Shown: piece by piece, positions 11,131 through 19,624 of the stretch | How the letters are laid out: every line of letters starts with the position of its first letter | Numbering within the stretch: position 1 is the stretch's first letter | From: Arenicola marina | Lineage: Eukaryota > Annelida > Polychaeta > Arenicolidae | Assembly: GCA_964019135.1 (NCBI GenBank) | Contig: OZ025249.1 | Location: 37,647,759 to 37,711,758 of the forward strand | Direction of reading: 5' to 3' | DNA: 64,000 nucleotides | The notes under the pieces: generated by a model | The model's database searches: none | What the model was told of the DNA's origin: nothing | The model's input: only the letters and a program-made list of their open reading frames with translations | Translations under genes and position numbers: made by a program

Positions 11131-12896
11131 ATGAACTATAGGCTCTATACCCAGATGTTATCAGCCCCTGACATGTGCTTTGACAACCAGGGTTATGAGG
11201 CAACGAATAAGCGATTATTAATTACCAATGATTAATTACCACCATTACGATTATTACTTTCCATTGATTAATTATATCCATTACATATGTTACTCTTGTG
11301 TGAATTCTTATTCATGTTGCTTCTCTACCACAGGCATCATATTTGCCCGTTTTATAACTGTTTTAGCAGGCATGATAGCATTGAAGTTGTACCCACATCA
11401 TGGTTTTCCGGTCCAAGAAAGCGTGGACAGCGATTGTTTCCCTGGGGCGACCCAGGGAGATAAAACCGCCTTTATTGCGGAAATAAAACATCACATATAC
11501 ATGAATCGTACCAATACCTAGCGCAATAAACGGTTGGACGTAAGCCGAAGATACGTCAGGATATTCGCACATTTACACTTCATCAGAAGCGGAAGAAAGA
11601 GCATACCATCAGAAATACAATGTACAAGAGAAAATGCGAAGCACGAACCATTAGTATGGCTCGTGAATCGTGAAATAAAATCTACACATACCAAGTAAGC
11701 AATGGGCATCCAATAATAAAATACTGATATAGAGTTTTATATTTAGGCGTACAGTCCCGTGGAGTTCGTCATTCATTTGGTTAAAACATACTGGCGCACC
11801 AAGAAAACTGCGACACTCCACCCAAATAAATCTCCCACCTCGACGAAAAGTCGCCGTTCTATCTTAACAAATTGTATTTATGTATCGCCAGTGCACTGTT
11901 CTTGTCCGCTATAAGGTTAAAGCGGAGATGACTGACGAGCGTTGTACCAATAGGCGACAACTGCTGGGCAGCCAGCCCCAGGGTTCGGTCAGCCAACCCG
12001 CCAGCCCAGGCCCCGAGCCAGAACTCATTGACTATTGGATTGTAGCCCACCAGAGTCTGGGGACAATGGAGGCCATACATCGGATTAATGCAGACTTTGA
12101 TTGGGCGTATTTTCTGCCTGGCTTTACCAAAATGCCAATATATTTGGCGCGGTACGTATCTCAGTAGCCATAGTTTTAGGTGGTTTTGGTGATGCGGAAG
12201 GCGTTAACCTTTCGGCTGATGTCTGGGGAGACGGGGTAAAGGCAGAGGAAGATTAAGATCATGACGGGTGTGGGAAACTTACATATATACTGCTGCAAAC
12301 AGTGTCCTTACTTGTATCAGCTTAAGATGAAACAGTTAATCAGCTAGGTCAATTTATATTCCATGAGATTAAGGGAGACAATTTAAATTGAAACTAGTTT
12401 TACAGGGACAAGGAAGAACAAATGCGTTTGTATATATGTTTTGTACTATGGGCCTGATGACTTTTAGTGCAATCAACTTATTATTATTATAGCTTATGGT
12501 CGGCTTCTATCGAGCTTCTATTTTCCGTCACTAAAATTTATTGACTTGATTCGGCTTTTTATCTATAAAACCCTGCCATAAATCAAGCCGCAACACACAA
12601 AATATTAAATAAAACGGCATCTATTTTATAACTGCCATAAATTCTTTGCGAAGTACATCACAACTTTCCGCTGATTGCGTAATAATTCGTTCTAAATGAA
12701 ATGAAAAGAATTTGTGTTTTAGACCGTTTCTGTGTTCGCAAAGGCAATAGTAGGCCAAGGCACCCCTCGATACAATGACAGATGAGGGGATTACTTCGTT
12801 TTAGCACGCCGCGGTATGTCTCTCATAGCGTCACTCATCAAATGCAAAACTACTTACCTTAGCAATCTGCCCAAACCAGACCAAAGTGGTGTTTTC
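11131..12896. repeat. S block, copy 1, with uninterrupted LINE target site
   Basis: It matches 26345-27329 and then 32585-33331 in A, and likewise in B. At 12137-12141 it reads AATAT followed by ATTTGGCGCGG without interruption. A and B have the CR1-like LINE plus upstream sequence between the same two flanks, so this copy preserves the likely pre-insertion arrangement. It lacks about 340 bp present at 26000-26340. A short TTA/ATT microsatellite lies at 12475-12491. Divergence from A and B changes abruptly at about 12897. Confidence 0.78.
11859..12080 (-). other. ORF fragment related to 27016-27417 (unrecognised)
   Basis: This is a 73-codon minus-strand frame containing WLGAWAGGLADRTL and ending NSALAIHKYNLLR. 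The paralogous frames in A and B read WLGAWAGGLADQTL and NSALGIHKYNLLR in the same phase and end at the same stop. Several differences are conservative, so this could be a remnant exon. It is also short enough to be chance. I do not recognise the protein. Confidence 0.25.
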
Positions 12897-15800
12897 TACA
12901 TCCAAAGCACGCGCTGACCTTTCTGCCTGGGAATAAGCTACATCTTAACTTACGTCCTACGTCATTATATAAGCCTTATACCACATATATGTCACTCCTA
13001 TATAGCCCCCATGACCTTGTCCCTAATTCATAGCAATCAGATTTCTTACCATGCTTCGTTTGCCGGACATTAAATCTGCAAAGGGGTCCTTTATGAGAGA
13101 GTTGTTTGGCGGGTTTCGCTGGTGCGATGGCCGCCGTCCCGCTTAGGTCGGAGTTATTGTAGGTAAGCCAGCTTCAGCAGACACCGTCCCTCACAATGAG
13201 CCTCTTATCGGCTGGGGCGAGACTTTCGCGCGACCAGCAGCTGATATCACACATGACACACAAGTTAACCTTGACTCCGGTTGGCTTTGTCCAACAGCTG
13301 AGCCATTCCGCGACAAAACGCGTCAAATAGCTGCTAGTCTGCTAAATGGAAATGTTGCACAATGGGTGTTAGTAATCCGCCATCTACACTGATACACACG
13401 TGCTGCCAAGTCAAACAGCCCTTCTAGCGTAATGCCGAAATGAATAATGCAGGTTGGTTAGTCCACACCCGCAAGCGACTTCGCCAGACGTCATACATAA
13501 ATATAGATGTATACTTCATTCAATGTTTCATTGGCTTGTAACTAATGCGCCATACACTTGTAACGTGAATGCTCAACGTGTAACAATTGTTGAACGTGTA
13601 GCCATTGTTAAACGTGCAACGTAATCGTTAAACGTGTAACACAAGTGTTAAACGTGTAACTTCAATAAAAAGATCCAACTAGAATGTGCTGCCACTTGCG
13701 GCTAGACGTGGAACCCGTTGCAGTGCACCTCGGGTAACCAGTGGATACAATGATTTAGAAAGAGGAGAGGGGGTCCAATGTTTTGGAGGGGGCTCTCTAA
13801 CGATTTCTCTCCTAAACCGAGGGACCCCACTGAAAACAGGGTGATCTACACCAAAATAGAAAGGTTAAAGAGCACCCAACGATATAACGTTCCGTGCCGT
13901 TGACAAATAAAGAGGGTACCCACGCGCAGAACAGACCAGGGGCTGTGTTGTATGCGCCGTCGCCGTGTGGGTAAACGAAACGGGATGCCGGCATCCTAAG
14001 CGTCCTGATCGTCTTGCAATCAATCTCAATTGCAAGTATGCTTGCCTTTAATACCGGTATTTGCAATAGATGTGATGACAGTCCCACAATAGAGGACGCT
14101 GTGCCATCCGCACTTAAAAGAATCGCCGCTAGGTTCCTTTTGTGCACGCTGTGCACATGGCTATAGATTGGACCAAGTAACATCCAGGGACAATGAAATG
14201 GGGTTAGAAGAACTTGTCCCAGATACAGGTGCCAGGGTTCGTACCCAGGACCTATTAATCTGTATGTTCACCAGCTTACTACAAATATGGATTATCAAAC
14301 GGAATAAACGAGCATTCTGTGACGATAACAATTAAATATCAGTAATATCTGACATCTCCTCAGTTCACCGTTAGCTCACCGTTATGGCAGGTGGAACCAC
14401 AATCCGTCGGTACTAACGCCAGCGCCATCACAAAATCAGTTACGGATGTTCGACGAGAGACGCATTAAAACGAACTTAAAAACGAAAACCGCGGGTCTGT
14501 AGGTCATGCGCCATGCCACTCTCCCAGCAGAGGGCGTTCGTTCTTCACGCGACGGCCACTCTGGCTGTACAATCAATTAAATAAAAATTGCAAAGTAGTT
14601 ACCGGAAAGGGAATTTTCTCTTCCTGTCCGACCGTGATCATTACACAGGTAATGCTGAAGCTATGCGGCGTACACAGGTGGCAGCCGAGGCTCGATCCAT
14701 GGGGGCCTTTATCTTAAAGTCAGCCAGCCCGGGGCAGCCATTCCGTCACAAGGGAGAGTTACTTGCCTGCCCACCACGGGGATATAAGCCCCCCCCCCCC
14801 GCCCCACCCACCCCATCCCTCGGGAGACGTCCGTATGTTGCCCGATAACGATCCGGTTCCCTGCCGGAAGCCTTCCCGGCGAACAGCGACTTGGAGAGCC
14901 AAACGGCGTGTTGGTCTCTCATGGCGGATTACAAGCTCCCCGCACGGTGGCGCTACGCAACCTCCGCTTTTACCGCTGATGTCGGCCAGGGGCAAATTTC
15001 AAGATTCTTGAAAAACGATCAAATCCGTTGTAATTTCTTGCAGCATTATAATCTTCAAGAACAAAACATAAAAATAACGAGCTTTGTGTATTTAATACAG
15101 CAAAAAACATATTGTAGCCGTTCGAAAAAGTTATAATTGTGACTGACTTCCTTTCCATCACCTGACTGTAGATAGCGCAAAAACCTTTATGGCAGTAGTA
15201 ACTGGAGGCACGCCTGGTGAGAGAGCTGTCGGAAGTTTTGCCCTGCTTGCCGCGTACATAGAGTATAGTGGGATGATAACTTCTTCCTCACGCCGCTTGG
15301 GGCGTGCCATGCTACTTCCAGCAGCGGTTCCGGGAAAAGGAGTAAAGGCCGTAGGTGTGCGAACACACGGGACCTAGTGGTGTCCCTGGAGGGGCTAGAG
15401 GGGGTGGAGGGTGGAGGGACTGCACACTGAAACCCGGCGCCCCTGGACGAGCTGAAGGGGATGGGAGGGCACACTAGATCCCGGCGTCCCTTTAGGGGGT
15501 AGATGGGAGGGCGGAGACTTGAGTGGAGGGGGGCACTGTCAGAAGTGCGGAAGGGGTAGATGTGACAGCGCCTCCAACGGAGGCTTCCAAAGGACGGCAC
15601 GGCGACACAGGACACAGCGAGGCTGGACGTGGCTTCACGATTCGCCGCGGCAATACATCATGGTATAACAGCAGCAGACGTGGCGTCCACAGGGGTGGCG
15701 TACACAAACTTGGCGTCAGCAGGCGTGGCGTCAGCAGGCGTGGTGTCAGTAGCCGTGGCATCAATAGCCGTGGCGTCAATAGCCGTGACGTAAGCAGGCG

Positions 15801-16040
15801 TAGCCTCGGCAGGCATGGCACCCACAGACGTGGCGTCATCAGACATGACGTCACCAGCCGCGGCGTCTTCAGGTGTGGCGTCATCAGGCGTGGCGTCATC
15901 AAGCGTGACGTCATCAGCCGTGGCGTCAAATATTTCCCTGGGGGCTGGGTTGTTTCATGTCCCCTTATCACATAAGCAGACAGACAACAAGGCCAGAATT
16001 CCCTTTCAGACCTGCTTCACCTTCTTGCTATGCCAGATAT
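12897..16040. repeat. T block, copy A, left part
   Basis: From about 12897 this becomes nearly identical to 33332 onward, whereas left of 12897 similarity to the B side is much lower. Indels against B: about 150 bp absent here at 13487 (present in B at 33925-34073 and, diverged, in C), about 70 bp present here near 14450-14520 but absent in B, and about 285 bp present here at 14783-15075 but absent in B. Repeats of ACGTGTAAC-type words lie at 13560-13670. A 123-codon minus frame at 13812-14183 is shared with B but has no recognisable domain. Confidence 0.88.
15669..15935. repeat. 15-bp GC-rich minisatellite (copy A)
   Basis: The unit is about GTGGCGTCAGCAGGC. Roughly 18 units vary at the middle bases (CATCAG, CAATAG, CCACAG). 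Because 15 is a multiple of three, several frames stay open on both strands and spell pentapeptide repeats such as MTPRL (minus) and SRRGV or ASSGV (plus). Copies lie at 35895-36161 (B) and 51297-51535 (C). The resulting 150-159-codon frames are best explained by the repeat. Confidence 0.88.
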
Positions 16041-16054
16041 AAGTCCTTCGAAAA
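16041..16054 (+). repeat. L1 target-site duplication, left
   Basis: AAGTCCTTCGAAAA occurs here and again directly after the poly(A) tail at 19611-19624. The B copy has it once (from about 36270), joined straight to AAAATTGCAACAAATT. This gives a 14-bp duplication, with a little ambiguity because the tail and the site are both A-rich. Confidence 0.93.
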
Positions 16055-16849
16055 TTGGAATTGGAATTGGATTGGAATATGGTATTAGACTTTAAGAGGG
16101 ATACGAGGGGATACAAGAGAGAAAATAACAAAAAGGCCAAAGAAACCGTCTTATCGCTTATAGAAACTTTAGATGTTGTTGATTGCTGGCGAGTACAACA
16201 CCCAAATAGCCATCGGTATACTTGGACAAACCAACAGCGAAAGTCTCAGAGAGCCAGACTAGACTTTTTCTTGATGTCCTCAGACATCTTTGCTCTCTGT
16301 GAAAAGACAGATATCATGTCGGGTTACCGCACTGATCACTCGCTGGTGACCGTAACGATTAACTTCCAGTGTACCCCCAGGGGAAAGGGCTTTTGGAAGC
16401 TTAATGTGTCCCTACTGCATGACCCCGAGTATGCTGTGGTGGTGAAAAAATGCATTAGAGATCTTGAGGAACAGTATTGTGTATCAAACACCATTGTATG
16501 TGACCAAACGCGTGAGAAAGTAGAATTTGTAATTAATGATCAACTGTTTTGGGAAATGCTGAAGATGGAAATTAGAGGGCGAACTATTAGCTATAGCGCA
16601 CATAAGAAAAAAAAGACGGTACGAGAAGAGGAGGGTCTCGAGAAGCGAATAAACGAATTAAATAGAGTAGTTGACAACGTAAGCTCCGGGTCAGATGAAC
16701 AGAATGAACTGCAAGAACTAAAAGATCAGCTTGAGAAAATCAGAATTGGGAAAACGCGGGGTATTTTAGTTAGGGCAAGGGCAAATTACTATGAAGCCGG
16801 AGAAAAACCTTCACGGTATTTTTGCAGTTTGGAAAAAAAAACTACGTAA
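16055..16849 (+). CDS. L1 ORF2, endonuclease remainder and linker
   Basis: A 264-codon frame without a natural start, as expected for a 5'-truncated LINE; its first four codons come from junction filler. It has the C-terminal part of an APE-type endonuclease: DWNMVLDFKRDTRG near residues 6-19, RYTWTNQQRKSQRARLDFFL near 50-70 and SGYRTDHSLVTV near 89-100. A charged, probably helical linker follows (EEEGLEKRINELNR). It stops at about 16849, where the frame is lost at a run of A at 16834-16842. The following frame continues the same protein, so a single missing A is the simplest explanation; a sequencing error in the homopolymer is possible. Confidence 0.92.
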   Translation: MELELDWNMVLDFKRDTRGYKRENNKKAKETVLSLIETLDVVDCWRVQHPNSHRYTWTNQQRKSQRARLDFFLMSSDIFALCEKTDIMSGYRTDHSLVTVTINFQCTPRGKGFWKLNVSLLHDPEYAVVVKKCIRDLEEQYCVSNTIVCDQTREKVEFVINDQLFWEMLKMEIRGRTISYSAHKKKKTVREEEGLEKRINELNRVVDNVSSGSDEQNELQELKDQLEKIRIGKTRGILVRARANYYEAGEKPSRYFCSLEKKTT

Positions 16850-19437
16850 ACAAACAAATAAACAGAATTATTGTCGACGGGAAGGAAATAATACGCAAAG
16901 AAGATATCCTCAACGAGCAAATGCACTTTTACAACAGACTCTATTCGAATTGTGATCGTGCAGAGGGATGTGATTTTGCCTCCTTTTTAAACCCCCATAA
17001 TGTCGTACCATTGCACGTATCTGAAAGGGAGAAATGTGACGCACCATTAAGTTGTGACGAAATAAAGGAGGCAATAAAGGGATCGAAAAATAATAAATCC
17101 CCAGGTAATGATGGATTACCGGTAGAATTTTACAAATTTTTTTGGAAGGATTTAGGTCATTACCTGATGCGGAGTTTTACGCGTGCTTTCGAGTCCGGTT
17201 CTCTTTCCATAACACAGAAACAAGGTGTCATCACGTGTCTCCCAAAAGGCGACAGACAGAGGGAACTGCTTAAAAACTGGCGACCTATCTCGTTATTAAA
17301 CGCTGATTACAAGGTTTTATCCGGAGCTATCGCCGCTAGGCTGAAAACGGTATTGAGTAAAATAATTAGTCAGGATCAAAAAGGGTTTTTAAAGGGTAGA
17401 TATATAGGAGAAAACATTAGATTGGTATACGATATGATGCACTACTTAGTCCAACATAGCCGTACTGGCATCCTACTCCTAATAGACTTCGAAAAAGCAT
17501 TTGACACCCTAAGCTGGCAATATATCAAGCAAGTACTTGAAAGCTATGATTTCGGCACTACTTTCAGAAAGTGGTTCAGTATACTGTATAACGAATGTTC
17601 AAGCTGTGTGATAAACAACGGCCACTTTTCGAAGTTCTTCTCACTTGGTAGAGGCTGTAGACAAGGCGACCCCCTGTCGCCGTATATATTCATTCTGGCT
17701 ATCGAACCTCTAGCCATGCGCATTAAGCAAGACGCACAAATAAAGGGTATTAAGGTAAATAAAAACGAGTACAAAATCGGACAATACGCGGACGATACTT
17801 TTATGTTTTTAGATGGGTCAGAGGTTTCGTTAAGAAGAACATTCTATGTGTTGCATGAGTTTAAAGTGTGCTCAGGCCTGGCAGTAAATGTCGAGAAAAC
17901 CAAAGTAATAAGACTGGGTAAACAGATCCAGACCCACCATAGAATCTGCCCAGACATGCCCCTGACCTGGGTTGAAGAATTTAAGTTACTTGGAATCACA
18001 TTCACGGTTGATATGAAAGACATGGTTAACCGAAACTATAATGGGAAAATGGTAGCATTCCAGAGTGTATTAAATGTGTACAGTAAGCGTAAACTTTCAC
18101 TTCGAGGAAAAGTGACAGTAGTTAAAACAATGGCTATTCCTAAACTGATAGATGTTATGTCGGTTCTACCGTCGCCGCAGCCAAGTTTTATCGAACAGGT
18201 TACCAAAATTATACGATCATTTATATGGAATTCAGGCTCACCTAAGATTGCCTATAATAAAATGGTTCAGACAGAAGAAAATGGTGGAATTAACTTAACC
18301 CACATTCCATTTTTGTTGCACGCGCTAAAGATTTCGTGGGTGAAAAGACTTGTCACGTCAGAAGGCGCTTGGCAAGACCTGTTCTCTACCACCATATGTA
18401 ATGAGAAGTCACTGTGTTGGCAACTGGATCCAATATCTTTGAAGTGCTTTATGACGCTGTCGAACCCTTTTTGGCGTGATGTATTTAAAGCGTGGTACCG
18501 GTTTAGATCGATCGGGGACAGTACAGATGCCCGAACATATCCACTTTGGAACACGCAGTTTCTAAGTCACTCTAACCTTGTTACTAGGAAAGCAGAATTT
18601 ATTAACGCAGGGGTCATATTCTATAACGATGTTATTGATGATATGGGTCGTGTTTTAGGATGGCAAGACTTCAAACAGGCTTTTGGAATCAAGCTAAATT
18701 TTGCCGATTTCTACAGTTTAACCCATTCACTACCAAGAAGCTGGAGAGTTGAGAGTTTGGAAAAGGCGTCTAAATTACAAGAGGTAGGGTGTACTGAACT
18801 ACAGGCTGTGTTAACATCAAAGCGGGTATGCAATATCGTGTATCAACGCTTGATCCTTGAATTGTGTCCGGTGAGAAATAATGAAACAAAGTGGGAAACC
18901 TCGCTAGGAAAAAAAATTACTCCTGAAGAATGGAGAGGTTTTTATACTGTTGCGAAGACAAGTACAGTTGATGAACGGCTCAGGAGCTTCCAATATAAGC
19001 TTCTCCAACGATGTTTGTCCACCAATACTTACCTAAAAAAATGTAATCTAGCAGAAGACGAGAGTTGTACGTTTTGTAATAGTGCCGTCGAAACGCTTGA
19101 ACATTTATTCTTTCATTGTCCATATGTGAAGCAACTGTGGCACTCACTTGCGATTTGGTTTGAGGCGCAATCTGGTTTCCGCATATGGCAGTTACTATCG
19201 TTAACCACGGTAATGTTTGGTGTAAGCAAGTCTACAAAACACCGTCTGTTAAACCATATTATAATCATTGTCAAAAGCTATATATTCTCGTGCAAGTGTA
19301 AGGAAACAAAACCTAGGGTACAAAATGCTTTAAGAATTATAAGATACTACTATAATATAGAAAAATGCGTCATTCAGCAGAAACCGTCTTACAGCAAACA
19401 GATATTTAATGATAAGTGGAAATGTCTCTTTCATTAA
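16822..19437 (+). CDS. L1 ORF2, reverse transcriptase and C-terminal domain
   Basis: A frame of 871 codons that continues the preceding one; there is no real ATG start. RT landmarks in order: NNKSPGNDGLPVEFYK (about residue 92), RPISLLNADYK (about 153), IDFEKAFDTLSW with the first catalytic Asp (about 220), GCRQGDPLSPYIFI (about 277), QYADDTFMF with the catalytic Asp pair (about 319) and KLLGITF. The C-terminal half ends with a Cys/His motif CTFCNSAVETLEHLFFHC (C-x2-C-x8-H-x4-C, about 749-766) typical of L1-type ORF2 proteins. All catalytic residues I can check are present. The product would copy LINE RNA at nicked DNA, but this truncated copy cannot be autonomous. Confidence 0.96.
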   Translation: MQFGKKNYVNKQINRIIVDGKEIIRKEDILNEQMHFYNRLYSNCDRAEGCDFASFLNPHNVVPLHVSEREKCDAPLSCDEIKEAIKGSKNNKSPGNDGLPVEFYKFFWKDLGHYLMRSFTRAFESGSLSITQKQGVITCLPKGDRQRELLKNWRPISLLNADYKVLSGAIAARLKTVLSKIISQDQKGFLKGRYIGENIRLVYDMMHYLVQHSRTGILLLIDFEKAFDTLSWQYIKQVLESYDFGTTFRKWFSILYNECSSCVINNGHFSKFFSLGRGCRQGDPLSPYIFILAIEPLAMRIKQDAQIKGIKVNKNEYKIGQYADDTFMFLDGSEVSLRRTFYVLHEFKVCSGLAVNVEKTKVIRLGKQIQTHHRICPDMPLTWVEEFKLLGITFTVDMKDMVNRNYNGKMVAFQSVLNVYSKRKLSLRGKVTVVKTMAIPKLIDVMSVLPSPQPSFIEQVTKIIRSFIWNSGSPKIAYNKMVQTEENGGINLTHIPFLLHALKISWVKRLVTSEGAWQDLFSTTICNEKSLCWQLDPISLKCFMTLSNPFWRDVFKAWYRFRSIGDSTDARTYPLWNTQFLSHSNLVTRKAEFINAGVIFYNDVIDDMGRVLGWQDFKQAFGIKLNFADFYSLTHSLPRSWRVESLEKASKLQEVGCTELQAVLTSKRVCNIVYQRLILELCPVRNNETKWETSLGKKITPEEWRGFYTVAKTSTVDERLRSFQYKLLQRCLSTNTYLKKCNLAEDESCTFCNSAVETLEHLFFHCPYVKQLWHSLAIWFEAQSGFRIWQLLSLTTVMFGVSKSTKHRLLNHIIIIVKSYIFSCKCKETKPRVQNALRIIRYYYNIEKCVIQQKPSYSKQIFNDKWKCLFH

Positions 19438-19610
19438 CCATTGTTCCTTATGGGGATAGATCCTCTCCCGGTAGCGTGTGTTTGTCTGCCTCGTATATAA
19501 AATGTTTATGTATCAACGTATCGATGTCACTTCTCACGATTGTAACGCATGCCATGCCATATTGTCACAATAAATGAAAATTTAATAAAAAAAAAAAAAA
19601 AAAAAAAAAA

Positions 19611-19624
19611 AAGTCCTTCGAAAA
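19611..19624 (+). repeat. L1 target-site duplication, right
   Basis: Second copy of AAGTCCTTCGAAAA, immediately after the poly(A) tail. From here the sequence resumes exact correspondence with B at about 36270, and the A-to-B offset drops from about 20226 to 16656. Confidence 0.93.

Larger units (their letters stand above)
16055..19610 (+). mobile_element. L1-type LINE, 5'-truncated, young insertion
   Basis: A non-LTR retrotransposon of about 3.56 kb bounded by a 14-bp duplication and ending in a poly(A) run of about 27 bases (19584-19610). It is truncated inside the endonuclease domain at the (G)DWNMVLDFKRD motif. The first bases (TTGGAATTGGAATTGGATTGG) look like a stutter of the truncation point, a known by-product of target-primed reverse transcription. 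The B copy of the surrounding DNA has a clean empty site. The coding part is almost intact, consistent with recent insertion. I place it in the L1 superfamily (L1/Tx1-like) from the RT motifs, the CCHC-like C-terminus and the poly(A) tail; finer placement needs a tree. Confidence 0.95.

Noticed and set aside
13812-14183. 123-codon minus-strand frame, also in B at 34396-34740
   Set aside because: Conservation is explained by recent duplication; no domain, and no support from the diverged C copy, which lacks the region.
15492-15975. Frames of 150-159 codons on both strands with pentapeptide repeats (also at 35718-36201 and 51266-51595)
   Set aside because: The 15-bp minisatellite is open in several frames at once, so frame length carries no coding evidence.
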